From positions 54,075 through 118,074 of the forward strand of contig CASWVG010000003.1 of the NCBI GenBank assembly GCA_949472775.1: 64,000 bases of DNA, read 5' to 3'. Numbering within the stretch: position 1 is the first letter of the stretch; every line of letters begins with the position of its first letter. This DNA is from an uncultured Lachnospiraceae bacterium (GTDB lineage Bacteria; Bacillota; Clostridia; Lachnospirales; Lachnospiraceae). The notes under the pieces are model-generated. The model worked only from the letters and a program-made list of their open reading frames with translations. It ran no database searches and had not been told where the DNA came from. Positions 8,921 through 17,846 of the stretch are shown here, piece after piece. The translations under genes and the position numbers were made by a program.

Positions 8921-11900
8921 ATGGGGAAGAACGGATTTGAGTCTTTTAGAAAACGAAATAAAAATAATAAGCCTGTAAATCCGATTGCTTTGTTTTTTGC
9001 GTTTATTGTCGGGGCAGTGATGGCTTTTGCGGCAGCGTGGCATATCAAGGCGTCTAAGGATAAAAATGACGTTGGGGTGCCTGACAGTGAGGGTGCGCAG
9101 AACAACAGGGAGTTGAAAAAGCTGATAAAGGAGCTGCGCAGTGAAAACGAGCGGAGAAAGCGTGCAGACCGTGAAGAACGCGTGGAGCGTGCGAAACGCG
9201 ACAGCGGCGGTATTGACGAAAAACAACCAGCCGTTGTACAGACGCAGCAGGTCAGACCTTACAGGCCGCGCAGGCGTGTGCCCGTAAAGAAGATCTTCGG
9301 GCGTACGATTGCGGTGGCGGTATCGGCAGCGCTTGTTGTGACAGCACTTTATCTGGTGCCATATGACCGGGCGCCTGTGCAGGAAGTGCAGGCGAGGGAT
9401 TCTTTTGGTGGGATTAAGCAGGTCGTGGAGGAGCATGACGAAGACAATCCTTTTGTGATTCTGGATATTGTGCCTGGAATGGCGTATGCTGACATAAACG
9501 GTAACAGATATAATTTTTCTCTGGGAACCATCGGCTATCTGGCACCGGGTCAGTCTCCGATCCAGCAGGATCTGTTCCGTATTTTTGCGGAGGATTATAA
9601 AGAGAGTTTCTATAGCTACTCTGACAGGAAAAAGTTGACTCAAGCAGTCATTTCCGGCGGTTATTCCGGGATTACCTACCAGGAAGCTTACGGTGGAACG
9701 GGAGAGGATCTGAAAGCCAGCGTATGGAGCAAAATTTTTGATCCCACCGAAGTGAAACATGATGAGAACGGTATACTGACTAATGAAGTTCCATATCCGA
9801 CTGGGAGGCTCTATGCCCGCGTGATGAAGCGGGATGACGTCAGTGAAGGAGCGGGCGGTCTCCCTGCGCGCCCGGGATTTGATTATAATCTGACGGGGCA
9901 GCCAGAGGGGAGTACACTCTTTGACGCTTCTGCCATGGCGGTTGTACCGGCAGAAGGGATCTATACATTTGCGGAAGGCGGCACGGGAGATTATGAGGTA
10001 ATCTTCGAGGGGCCTTTGAAAGGTAAGAGCGGTTACCGCGCTGAGATAATAAAGAGCATCAGTGGGGAACCTGATGATGTGAGAAGCGCTTTTGCGGAGT
10101 ATACTGATGCGACCGGTCTGTACATTGTTGAGAATGGCGTATACAAATATATGTGTACGCTTGGGGAGTTTAAGGGAATTCCACGCCCCGAGCCAAAACC
10201 GGAAGAGCCGGCGGAGCCAGAAAAGCCAGTAAGTCCGGAGAAGCCGGCAGAACCGGCGCCCCCGGAGAACCCGGCAGATCCGGTGCCGCCAGAGAACCCG
10301 ACGGATCCGGCACCCCCGGAGAACCCAACAGATCCGGTGCCTCCGGAACAGCCGGCAGATCCGACGCCCCCGGAGAACCCGACGGATCCGGTGCCTCCGG
10401 AGAATCCGCCAGACCCGGTACCTCCGGCAGATCCGGTACCTCCGGTTGATCCGGCGCCTCCGGAGAATCCGACAGACCCGGTACTTCCGGAGAACCCGGT
10501 AGATCCGGTGCCCCCGGAACAGCCACAGCCGGAACAGCCAGGTGACCAGGTGCCAGCACCGGAACAGCCGCCCGCACAGGAAACAGGGCCTGTGGCTTGT
10601 GCTTTTCGGACACAGTCTGCCTTGGAGCTGGCAGGGACAGGAGACGGATGGTATTTGTGTGTGAGTACGGAGCCGGGACAGCAGGATTCTAATCCGGAAC
10701 CGACACCGGCACCAACGCCCAATCCGGAACCAACGCCAGAGCCGGAACCAGTACCCAATCCGGAACCAACACCGGAACCGGAGCCAGTGCCCCAGCCGGA
10801 GATGCCGGAGGACGGTACATACTGCATATTAAAGTTCACTTATGCTGAGACGGAGGAAGAGGAGTTTTTATATCAGATTAAAAGTGCCGGGGTTGTCTCC
10901 ACAGATGAGGGTGTTCCGCGTCCTTATGACAGCTATCGGTTAGAAAAGAGTCTGATTCAGAATAATCCGGACGCAGTGGCGACAGATTCGGATGTTTATG
11001 TCGAGGAGCCTGCACTGGAAGGTCAGTTTGAGTATGTCGGTGGCGGTAAGGGTATGTATAAGATTACCAGAAGCCGTACCGTGGAAAATGTTGTTGCGAT
11101 GACAGGAACTGTGTCACAGGATGACGGTACACAGGACATTAATAATAATGAAGAAGAAGCAGAAGCACAGGATGCCAGTGCGCAGGCGGCGGAAAGCGGG
11201 GCTGTACATTATATTGAGGTGCAGAACGCGCCCGTGTATATACGGTGCACAGGTGGGAATGATTTCCTGAGACGTTATGTGTTTAATTCCCTGAGTAAAC
11301 AGGACAATGCTTCCGATGATTTTGCGATTACAGTGAAAACAGTGCTTGCGGGGAATGTGACATATGATATGGTGCAGGACGCCGATCTTGTCTATCTGGA
11401 GGATGGCAGCGGGTTGTATCTGGATCCGGAAGCGCAGAAGATTTATGTCAAAAAAGAGGAGGAGGGAAGTGACGGAGAAGGACTGGCAGATATTTCCAGG
11501 TCGGTAATCTCGCGTCTGCTGTATGGAGCGGTGGTGGAGTCAAAACCCGTCATCGTTGATTACGGCATAATAGAGGATAAAGAGCATTATGTGGATTCCA
11601 ATTATCAGAAACTGGCAAAGGCTTTTCTGAAAAAGGATCTCACCACTTTTTATAATGAAATGGAAAGGGAAAATTCTGACGATCTGGCGGACAACATTCT
11701 GATGAATGTTGACAAGGATCTTGAGGATCACCCGAATAAAAAGGACAACGACTATCATTATGTAAACCGAAATGTTTATATTGTAAACGGTTCACCTCTG
11801 GTGGGGGACGATTTCCCGAAGGAGATGGATAAGGATGAGGCGAGGTCGGGCTTTAGCGAAGTGCTGGCAGCGATCCGGGCAGAGAATGTCATGCTGCCCG

Positions 11901-14449
11901 AGGATGAAAGAATCTCTGAGAAAGTCAGCAAGGCGATGGCAGTGCAGTACATCATCAACTATTCCCTTGGACTGGTCGGGGAATATAAGGATCTGTCGAT
12001 TCTGGAACTGCAGCCGACGGCGAATATGTACTCTGACCTGACTTCCCACGAGACCGATAAGGGGAATGTCGTTCTGTTCTGGCAGAGAAAGGATCAGGAC
12101 GGTGGCGGACAGCAGATTCTCCGGAGCTCGAAAGCGATCAGGATAAACACTACGTTGAGATCGGTGGCGGCGTTCAACAGCAGCTATCAGGATATAAATG
12201 CGGATTACAATATGATATTCATCGGTCTGGATGGACAGCGCTTCTATCATGAGCGTGACAAAGACGGCAAAATGATGGCGGTCTTTAATGATGAGGAACT
12301 GAACGGAAAGGTTTACCATACGGGGGATCGTGTAGGGGGCGGTGATGCCAGATACGATGCAAGTGATATTACGGAGCAGAAGAAGGAAGAGCTTCTTGAT
12401 TATCTGCGGGCCGGTTATCCTGTTGTGGTGGAAAATGACTGCTTTAAGGGCAAGAGTGCCAGAAACGCGGATGAAAAGGATATCAATACGAAATACATTG
12501 CAGCCGACACACAGATGTTCGACTTCCTCAGAGAAGCGATCTCCATGGGCAGATCGGATGATGACGACGATGACGAGGAAAAAGGCGTTGGTATCTACAC
12601 GATCGAGGATGTGCACAGCAGTGCCATGTTTGCGATGCAGTTAAACGCCCTGCGGCCGAAGATTTCACTCCGTGGAGTGGATGAGAACGGCGGAGATGAC
12701 TCCGGGGAGGAGCAGGTTGCAGCCGATATGATTCCGACGGAACCTGTGCCGGAGAAGCCGGGCATCCTGCGGGGTTCGATCGAGTACCGCATTGCAAGCG
12801 ACAGGATGGGAGAAGACAAGACTTACAGGGGAAGTCTGGACAGACACCTGTATCTTGATCTGAATTACGACGGTGTCTTTGCACCGGAGGAAGAATATGG
12901 CGGGTATCAGTATGAGGAAATCGAAGGCGGTGGCAGGATCAGCGTTGATTTCAATGAGATCAGTTTCGGTATTGTGCCATGGAAACTGGAAGTGACGGAT
13001 ACCGATAACAGATACCGACGTGCTTCTATGCAGGGCTGCTTTACCATCAGCGGCAGCGATAAGGCCAGGATCGGGGTGCTGCAGATTCTCGATGATACCT
13101 CGAACAAAGACACCAATTTCCAGATGCAGTATGAGACGATAGAAAATTCTACGCTGGCCCATTACCTTGGCGGGGCGGAAGCGCTTCTGAACATGAACTG
13201 GGACATGGAGGCGGTTACACCGGGTGAACTGACGGACCGGATTAACAGAAATGCGAATTACCTTTCCAACTGGGATGTGGTGGCGCTGGGCTTCGGCGAG
13301 AGCGGAAATCCCGGAGATACGGTGATGAATGCTGTCAATGCGTTCATTGACGCAGGTGGGAGTGTAGTTGTCTCCTCGGCAGGCGCGTCGGCGGATAAGG
13401 GGAGGGCCGGTCTGTCGGCAGAAGTGCTTGGACAGAAAAATGAACAGACTTACGGGAAACTTAGTATGGGAAGCGGGTTGAAATTCCGCTATGAGGGTGT
13501 AAAGACTGAAATGTTTGAACGGATTCCCAGTCTGTTACTGGATCGCGTCAATGACGGCACGATTGCCAGATGGCCATATGAGATTGATACAAGGGTGCAG
13601 CTTGCCAATATTACGGAACTTTCCGTACCCGATTATCTGCTGGATATCGGTACGGCAAAGGGGGCGGGGCAGCCCTATGCTACAGCATGGTTCACGCTGT
13701 TTGATGAGGAACTGTCAGACGAGGGTTACAGTACTGGCGGTTACAGCGTGTCACCCCGTGACGGAAGAAATAACTACTATGTATACAGCAAGGGAAATGT
13801 GGTGTACGTGGGACAGTCGGTTTACCCTTATTATTATGAAAAAGGTAAAGATATGCCGTCAGAAGGGGACGGCATAGACGAGTGCAGAATTTTAGTGAAC
13901 GCACTGGTAGCCGCATACAATGCCGGTGTACACCGGGCACAGGTTTCCATCGTGGCGGGCTTTAACGGCACATCCAAGGTGGAGAGCGTCACGGTTCCCT
14001 ATGATGTGGCATTCAAGGAAGAAATCGGGGACACAGCAAAAGGCGGCATTCTGGGCGATACTGTGGATATGTATTTCCGCTTCACGGACAACAACATTGC
14101 CTGTGACAAGGTTACGGAACTTTCCCTCTTCTATAAGAATGCGGGTGCGCCCGAAACAGCGGAGCTTCTGCTTGTGGGTGGTGGAATCAATACTGCGGAT
14201 TATACGGCCTTTACAAGTCCGGTCTGGGCAGTGGAGAACAACCGTCTGGTGGAAGTGACAACAGGAATCGTTCCGGGTAAGGTGTACCGCATCAAGGCGC
14301 CTCTGGCGGCTCTGCAAAATGGGAATGACGAGACTTCCCAGATCTGTGTGCTGCTCACGAACCGTTATACGAGGGCAGGACAGAGCGTGGAAGCGCACAG
14401 CATGGACGACGTATCTCTGAACCGTGCCCAGATGTTCCTGCTGGAATAA
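8921..14449 (+). CDS. Large membrane-anchored DUF5057-type surface protein
   Basis: 1842 residues, start ATG 8921 with AGAGAAGG upstream. Two hydrophobic segments are seen at about 21-43 (PIALFFAFIVGAVMAFAAAW) and 130-150 (IAVAVSAALVVTALYLV), separated by a highly charged, probably coiled segment. From about residue 170, DNPFVILDIVPGMAYADI and GTIGYLAPGQSP match what I know of the DUF5057 family in Lachnospiraceae. Residues 420-640 are two blocks of Pro-rich repeats. The C-terminal half has a segment NAFIDAGGSVVVSSAG that resembles a glutamine-amidotransferase-like fold, and an acidic DDDDDDEE run near residue 1215. It follows the four pilins and precedes a terminator. It may be a wall-spanning partner of the pilus, in a role like PilY1, but that is inference; the domain call rests on remembered family features. 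Confidence 0.65.
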   Translation: MGKNGFESFRKRNKNNKPVNPIALFFAFIVGAVMAFAAAWHIKASKDKNDVGVPDSEGAQNNRELKKLIKELRSENERRKRADREERVERAKRDSGGIDEKQPAVVQTQQVRPYRPRRRVPVKKIFGRTIAVAVSAALVVTALYLVPYDRAPVQEVQARDSFGGIKQVVEEHDEDNPFVILDIVPGMAYADINGNRYNFSLGTIGYLAPGQSPIQQDLFRIFAEDYKESFYSYSDRKKLTQAVISGGYSGITYQEAYGGTGEDLKASVWSKIFDPTEVKHDENGILTNEVPYPTGRLYARVMKRDDVSEGAGGLPARPGFDYNLTGQPEGSTLFDASAMAVVPAEGIYTFAEGGTGDYEVIFEGPLKGKSGYRAEIIKSISGEPDDVRSAFAEYTDATGLYIVENGVYKYMCTLGEFKGIPRPEPKPEEPAEPEKPVSPEKPAEPAPPENPADPVPPENPTDPAPPENPTDPVPPEQPADPTPPENPTDPVPPENPPDPVPPADPVPPVDPAPPENPTDPVLPENPVDPVPPEQPQPEQPGDQVPAPEQPPAQETGPVACAFRTQSALELAGTGDGWYLCVSTEPGQQDSNPEPTPAPTPNPEPTPEPEPVPNPEPTPEPEPVPQPEMPEDGTYCILKFTYAETEEEEFLYQIKSAGVVSTDEGVPRPYDSYRLEKSLIQNNPDAVATDSDVYVEEPALEGQFEYVGGGKGMYKITRSRTVENVVAMTGTVSQDDGTQDINNNEEEAEAQDASAQAAESGAVHYIEVQNAPVYIRCTGGNDFLRRYVFNSLSKQDNASDDFAITVKTVLAGNVTYDMVQDADLVYLEDGSGLYLDPEAQKIYVKKEEEGSDGEGLADISRSVISRLLYGAVVESKPVIVDYGIIEDKEHYVDSNYQKLAKAFLKKDLTTFYNEMERENSDDLADNILMNVDKDLEDHPNKKDNDYHYVNRNVYIVNGSPLVGDDFPKEMDKDEARSGFSEVLAAIRAENVMLPEDERISEKVSKAMAVQYIINYSLGLVGEYKDLSILELQPTANMYSDLTSHETDKGNVVLFWQRKDQDGGGQQILRSSKAIRINTTLRSVAAFNSSYQDINADYNMIFIGLDGQRFYHERDKDGKMMAVFNDEELNGKVYHTGDRVGGGDARYDASDITEQKKEELLDYLRAGYPVVVENDCFKGKSARNADEKDINTKYIAADTQMFDFLREAISMGRSDDDDDDEEKGVGIYTIEDVHSSAMFAMQLNALRPKISLRGVDENGGDDSGEEQVAADMIPTEPVPEKPGILRGSIEYRIASDRMGEDKTYRGSLDRHLYLDLNYDGVFAPEEEYGGYQYEEIEGGGRISVDFNEISFGIVPWKLEVTDTDNRYRRASMQGCFTISGSDKARIGVLQILDDTSNKDTNFQMQYETIENSTLAHYLGGAEALLNMNWDMEAVTPGELTDRINRNANYLSNWDVVALGFGESGNPGDTVMNAVNAFIDAGGSVVVSSAGASADKGRAGLSAEVLGQKNEQTYGKLSMGSGLKFRYEGVKTEMFERIPSLLLDRVNDGTIARWPYEIDTRVQLANITELSVPDYLLDIGTAKGAGQPYATAWFTLFDEELSDEGYSTGGYSVSPRDGRNNYYVYSKGNVVYVGQSVYPYYYEKGKDMPSEGDGIDECRILVNALVAAYNAGVHRAQVSIVAGFNGTSKVESVTVPYDVAFKEEIGDTAKGGILGDTVDMYFRFTDNNIACDKVTELSLFYKNAGAPETAELLLVGGGINTADYTAFTSPVWAVENNRLVEVTTGIVPGKVYRIKAPLAALQNGNDETSQICVLLTNRYTRAGQSVEAHSMDDVSLNRAQMFLLE
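10265..10516 (+). repeat. 27-bp tandem repeat coding PENPxDPxP
   Basis: Eight 27-base units encode ENPxDPxPP (twice EQP or ENPP variants) with two shortened 18-base units (ADPVPP, VDPAPP) at 10427-10462. Units differ by several substitutions, mostly silent or at the x positions. Such a stretch is a rigid proline-rich spacer, commonly used to cross peptidoglycan. Confidence 0.85.
10691..10792 (+). repeat. NPEPTPEPEPVP repeat in the same protein
   Basis: A 30-base partial unit (NPEPTPAPTP) is followed by two 36-base units at 10721-10756 and 10757-10792 encoding NPEPTPEPEPVP. It is a second, different proline-rich linker, about 55 codons after the first. Confidence 0.8.
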
Positions 14450-14491
14450 TGTGGTAATATCGTATATTAATAATAAGGAAGTAAAAGGCCG

Positions 14492-14519
14492 GAGCCTGCG
14501 CGTGAGCGCGGGCTCTTTC
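14492..14519 (+). terminator. Terminator of the pilus cluster
   Basis: A 10-bp stem (14492-14501 with 14506-14515, one G-T pair) with loop GTGA, followed by a short T-containing tract. It ends the transcript after the large surface protein gene. Confidence 0.75.
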
Positions 14520-14542
14520 GCCGTTTAATCAGTTTTTCGTTC

Positions 14543-14572
14543 TTGACAGGTTGTTCCGGCATCTGTTATGAT
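14543..14572 (+). promoter_or_regulatory. SigA promoter for comM-dprA
   Basis: TTGACA at 14543-14548, 18-base spacer, TATGAT at 14567-14572. This is the best promoter match between the terminator and comM and implies a leader of about 205 bases. Confidence 0.7.
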
Positions 14573-14785
14573 ACAGACAAAACATATACATTCAATTGAC
14601 TAAAGACAATTTAAATTAGCGGTAAGAGAAAGACCTTCCCGGTCTTTCCCGACAATTCTGATTTCTGATTTTCTGGCGTTTCGCCGCAGAAATTCAACAA
14701 CAGGGCAGTAAGAGGGGTAAGCATAACGAAAAAGGTAGCTGTGCAGTGGGATACTGTGTAGTTACGAGAAAAGGAGGATACGTGT
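14573..14785 (+). other. comM leader with two hairpins
   Basis: The stretch 14450-14785 has no gene. Besides the terminator and promoter it holds a perfect 8-bp hairpin (GAAAGACC 14628-14635 with GGTCTTTC 14641-14648) and a second stem at 14670-14692 (TTTCTGGCG pairing with CGC..CAGAAA, two-base bulge). Neither has a downstream T-run, so they are more likely leader RNA structure than terminators. No known riboswitch was recognised. Confidence 0.4.
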
Positions 14786-16429
14786 TTGCTCAGTACAATT
14801 ACATCAGGGGCGGTTTACGGAGTGCACAGCCATCTGGTTCAGGTGGAGGTGGACATCTCTCAGGGACTGCCATGTTTTCAGATCGTGGGGCTGCCCGGTT
14901 CCGAGGTGCGGGAAGCGAGAGAGCGGGTGAAGGTGGCGCTCAAGAATGTGGGGGTCAAACTGCCGCCCACATGTATCAACGTCAATCTTTCTCCGGCGGA
15001 TCTGCCCAAAAACGGCACCATGTTTGACCTGCCCGTGGCGGTGGGCATAATGATTGCGCTTGGAAAATTAAAGCAGGAGGCGGTGGAGGGAACGCTTCTT
15101 CTGGGGGAGCTGGGGTTGTCGGGAGAATTGAAACCTGTAAGGGGCGTTCTGCCGATCGCGAGGGAGGCGGTCCTGAGGGGCGTTGAAAGATGTATACTGC
15201 CTGTGGGAAACGCATGGGAGGGCGCGCTGATTCCGGAGATGGAGAGTGTGGGCGTGCGGGACGTGAGGGAGGCGGTGGCACTGCTTGCGGGGGAGGCGGT
15301 TTCTGCGCCTGTGCCGTGCGGTACAGAAGGCTGCTCTGTGGCGGGCGGTGCGCCTGTGGCGGAGGGGGATTCCGGCGGGAGTGAAAGCCGGCATGGGCGG
15401 GAGAATATCTCAGTAGCTGGCGCGACAGTCGCTGTCACCGCATCCGTTGAGGAGACTGCGAAAGAGGAACGGCTCGACTTTGCCCAGATAAACGGACAGC
15501 AGGGACTGAAGCGGGCGGCGGAGGTGGCGGCTGCGGGGTTTCATAATCTGCTGATCATAGGTGCACCCGGTTCGGGAAAAACCATGCTGGCAAGGCGGAT
15601 CCCGTCGATCCTGCCACCCCTGACGAGGGAGGAGAGTCTGGAGGTGTCTACGATCTACAGTATATGCGGTCTGTTGCAGTCCAGCGGCTCCCTGCGGACC
15701 ACAAGACCTTTTTTAAATCCCCACCACACCATAACGGGCCAGGCCCTGGCAGGCGGCGGGCGGATTCCCATGCCGGGAGTAATCAGCCTCGCTCATCGCG
15801 GTGTGCTCTTTTTGGATGAGCTCCCGGAGTTTAAGCGGGAGACGCTGGATATTTTAAGGCAGCCTTTGGAAGATAAGCGGGTACAGATTGCCAGAAGCAG
15901 CGGCTCTTATGTCTATCCCGCGGATTTTATGCTGGTGGGGGCAATGAATCCCTGTCCCTGCGGGTTTTATCCCGACAGGGACAGGTGCCGCTGTACGCCC
16001 TTCGAGGTGAAGCGGTATCTGAACCGGGTATCCGGACCGATTTTAGACCGCATGGACATCTGTGTGGAGGCAATGCCCATGGTTTTTTCGGAGATGATCT
16101 CCGGCAGGCCGGAGGAGAGCAGTGTGCAGATCAGAGAACGGGTTATGGAGGCAAGGAAGAGGCAGGAGTCCAGATTTGCGGGGACAGGACTCCATTTTAA
16201 CGCGGATATGGGAGCCGGGGAAGTAAAGCGTTATTGCGTTCTGGGGGAGAGAGAACTTCGCTACATGGAGCGGATGTTTACCGCGCTGCAGCTTTCCGCC
16301 AGAGCGTATCACCGTATTCTGAAAGTGGCAAGAACGATTGCGGATCTGGACGGCAGCGACAGGATCGGGGAAATACATCTGGCGGAGGCGATCTGCTACC
16401 GGCAGTCCGACCACAAATACTGGAATTGA
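14786..16429 (+). CDS. comM: YifB/ComM family Mg-chelatase-like AAA+ ATPase
   Basis: 547 residues. Start is TTG 14786, with AAGGAGG eight bases upstream; no in-frame ATG fits. Order of parts: ChlI-like N-terminal domain (VEVDISQGLPCFQIVGLPG, then LPPTCINVNLSPADLPK), a low-complexity linker of about 60 residues (about 170-230) that is longer than usual, then the AAA+ module with Walker A GAPGSGKT, Walker B GVLFLDELPEF, and the Cys-rich NPCPCGFYPDRDRCRC loop. ComM is a hexameric helicase that promotes branch migration during natural transformation in Gram-negatives; in Clostridia the role is less tested. It is followed by dprA, 13 bases away, a common pairing. Confidence 0.93.
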   Translation: MLSTITSGAVYGVHSHLVQVEVDISQGLPCFQIVGLPGSEVREARERVKVALKNVGVKLPPTCINVNLSPADLPKNGTMFDLPVAVGIMIALGKLKQEAVEGTLLLGELGLSGELKPVRGVLPIAREAVLRGVERCILPVGNAWEGALIPEMESVGVRDVREAVALLAGEAVSAPVPCGTEGCSVAGGAPVAEGDSGGSESRHGRENISVAGATVAVTASVEETAKEERLDFAQINGQQGLKRAAEVAAAGFHNLLIIGAPGSGKTMLARRIPSILPPLTREESLEVSTIYSICGLLQSSGSLRTTRPFLNPHHTITGQALAGGGRIPMPGVISLAHRGVLFLDELPEFKRETLDILRQPLEDKRVQIARSSGSYVYPADFMLVGAMNPCPCGFYPDRDRCRCTPFEVKRYLNRVSGPILDRMDICVEAMPMVFSEMISGRPEESSVQIRERVMEARKRQESRFAGTGLHFNADMGAGEVKRYCVLGERELRYMERMFTALQLSARAYHRILKVARTIADLDGSDRIGEIHLAEAICYRQSDHKYWN

Positions 16430-16442
16430 GGAGGCTGGCTGG

Positions 16443-17750
16443 ATGGAAATGAGGAAAGTGGGAATGGCGGAAACGAATACAAAGAAAATGAGAATAACAG
16501 ATGCTATGGCAGGAACAATAGAAGCGGGAAAACTGGCGGATGAGACAGAGACAGTGGGAAGGAAGAAGATGAAGAAAATGGGAGAGAAGGCAGGAACAGT
16601 GGCGGAGGAAGAAAAAGCGTACATACACTGGCTGTATCAGGCTGTCGGCATGGGCAGTAGGGGGTTTTTGCGTTCTCTGTCATCTCTTGGGACGCCACGG
16701 GAGCTATACCGGCTGACCATTTCCGGCGCGCTTTCGGAGAAAGTGTCGGAGCGGTTTCAGAAAAAAGTGGCACAAATGTCAGAATTTACCAGGGGGTATG
16801 ATGTGACGGGCGCGTACGGGCGCATGAGAGAACGGGGAATTTTTCTTGTGACAGAGGGAGAGCCGCGGTTTCCGGAGCGGTTGTCCCGGATTCCGGATAA
16901 CCCCTATGCCCTCTACTACGCCGGAAAGCTGCCGCAGGAGGAGAAAAAGTCGGTGGCGCTGATCGGTGCAAGGGACTGTACAGCGTATGGCAGGTATATG
17001 GCGGAACAATTCAGCGCAGCTTTCGCAAGGGCAGGCGTACAGGTGATCAGCGGCATGGCAAGGGGGATAGACGGTATCGGGCAGACAGTAGCGCTAAAAG
17101 AGGGCGGGTATTCGTTTGGGGTTCTGGGATGCGGCGTGGATATCTGTTATCCCCGGGAGAATAAAGAGCTGTATGAAATGCTGCTTGCGTCCGGCGGGAT
17201 CTGTTCTGAATATCCGCCGGGAACCGAGCCGAGAGGAATCCTTTTTCCACCCAGGAACCGCATTATCAGCGGTCTTAGCGATGCGGTCCTCGTGGTGGAG
17301 GCGAGGGAAAAGAGCGGCACTTTGATTACGGTGGATATGGCGCTTGAGCAGGGGCGGGAGGTCTACGCGCTGCCCGGGAGGGCAACCGATCCTTTAAGCG
17401 GCGGATGCAACCGCCTGATCGGACAGGGGGCAGGGCTGGTATCCTCGCCGGAGGAGATATTGGGAGAGCTTCTGGGGGAGCCCGGGAGAAACGGTGGCAG
17501 GCGCAGGAAGGAGACACAGGGCAGCTTGGTTTTTCTGGAGGGTGTGCAGGGACAGCTATGGGAACTTCTGGATTTCAGTCCGCTGCCGGTGCAGGAGCTG
17601 CAGCGCAGATATGAGGAAAGATATGGAAAGACCATCGCTTTTCCGGTTCTGTATAAGGAACTGCTGGAGCTGTGCACAGGCGGCTATGCAGGGCAGGTGG
17701 GAGGCGGGCATTTTATGCGGGCCATGAAGCATAAAAAAGTAAATAAATAA
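16443..17750 (+). CDS. dprA: DNA processing protein DprA/Smf
   Basis: 435 residues, start ATG 16443 with GAGGAGG eight bases upstream. Residues 1-55 are an unusual charged, low-complexity extension (Lys, Glu, Met and Thr-rich) before the normal start of homology at YIHWLYQAVGMGSRGFL. A helix-hairpin-helix-like segment follows, then the Rossmann-fold DprA domain with SVALIGARDCTAYG, VISGMARGIDGIGQ, LGCGVDICYPREN and PPRNRIISGLSDAVLVVEA, and a C-terminal winged-helix-like domain (about 360-430). DprA binds single-stranded DNA and loads RecA during transformation. In Bacillus the gene (smf) also lies just upstream of topA, and this order is kept here. Confidence 0.95.
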   Translation: MEMRKVGMAETNTKKMRITDAMAGTIEAGKLADETETVGRKKMKKMGEKAGTVAEEEKAYIHWLYQAVGMGSRGFLRSLSSLGTPRELYRLTISGALSEKVSERFQKKVAQMSEFTRGYDVTGAYGRMRERGIFLVTEGEPRFPERLSRIPDNPYALYYAGKLPQEEKKSVALIGARDCTAYGRYMAEQFSAAFARAGVQVISGMARGIDGIGQTVALKEGGYSFGVLGCGVDICYPRENKELYEMLLASGGICSEYPPGTEPRGILFPPRNRIISGLSDAVLVVEAREKSGTLITVDMALEQGREVYALPGRATDPLSGGCNRLIGQGAGLVSSPEEILGELLGEPGRNGGRRRKETQGSLVFLEGVQGQLWELLDFSPLPVQELQRRYEERYGKTIAFPVLYKELLELCTGGYAGQVGGGHFMRAMKHKKVNK

Positions 17751-17768
17751 ACGGCGATAAATACAGGC

Positions 17769-17788
17769 AACCCACTTGACCGGGTTTT
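17769..17788 (+). terminator. Weak terminator after dprA
   Basis: AACCC (17769-17773) can pair with GGGTT (17782-17786), followed by a T-run. The stem is only 5 bp. The -35 box of the next promoter starts inside its loop. Confidence 0.4.
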
Positions 17789-17804
17789 TTGCTTAACATA
17801 TAAT
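17776..17804 (+). promoter_or_regulatory. SigA promoter for the 55-residue gene
   Basis: TTGACC at 17776-17781, 17-base spacer, TATAAT at 17799-17804. It overlaps the dprA terminator. Confidence 0.8.
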
Positions 17805-17846
17805 CATCCTAAGAGCGGAAGATCCGAAGGGAGGGAGTGAAACTAA

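Noticed and set aside
10033..10839. Gly/Ser-rich minus-strand frame that looks like a collagen-like protein
   Set aside because: It is only the antisense reading of the proline-rich 27- and 36-base repeats.
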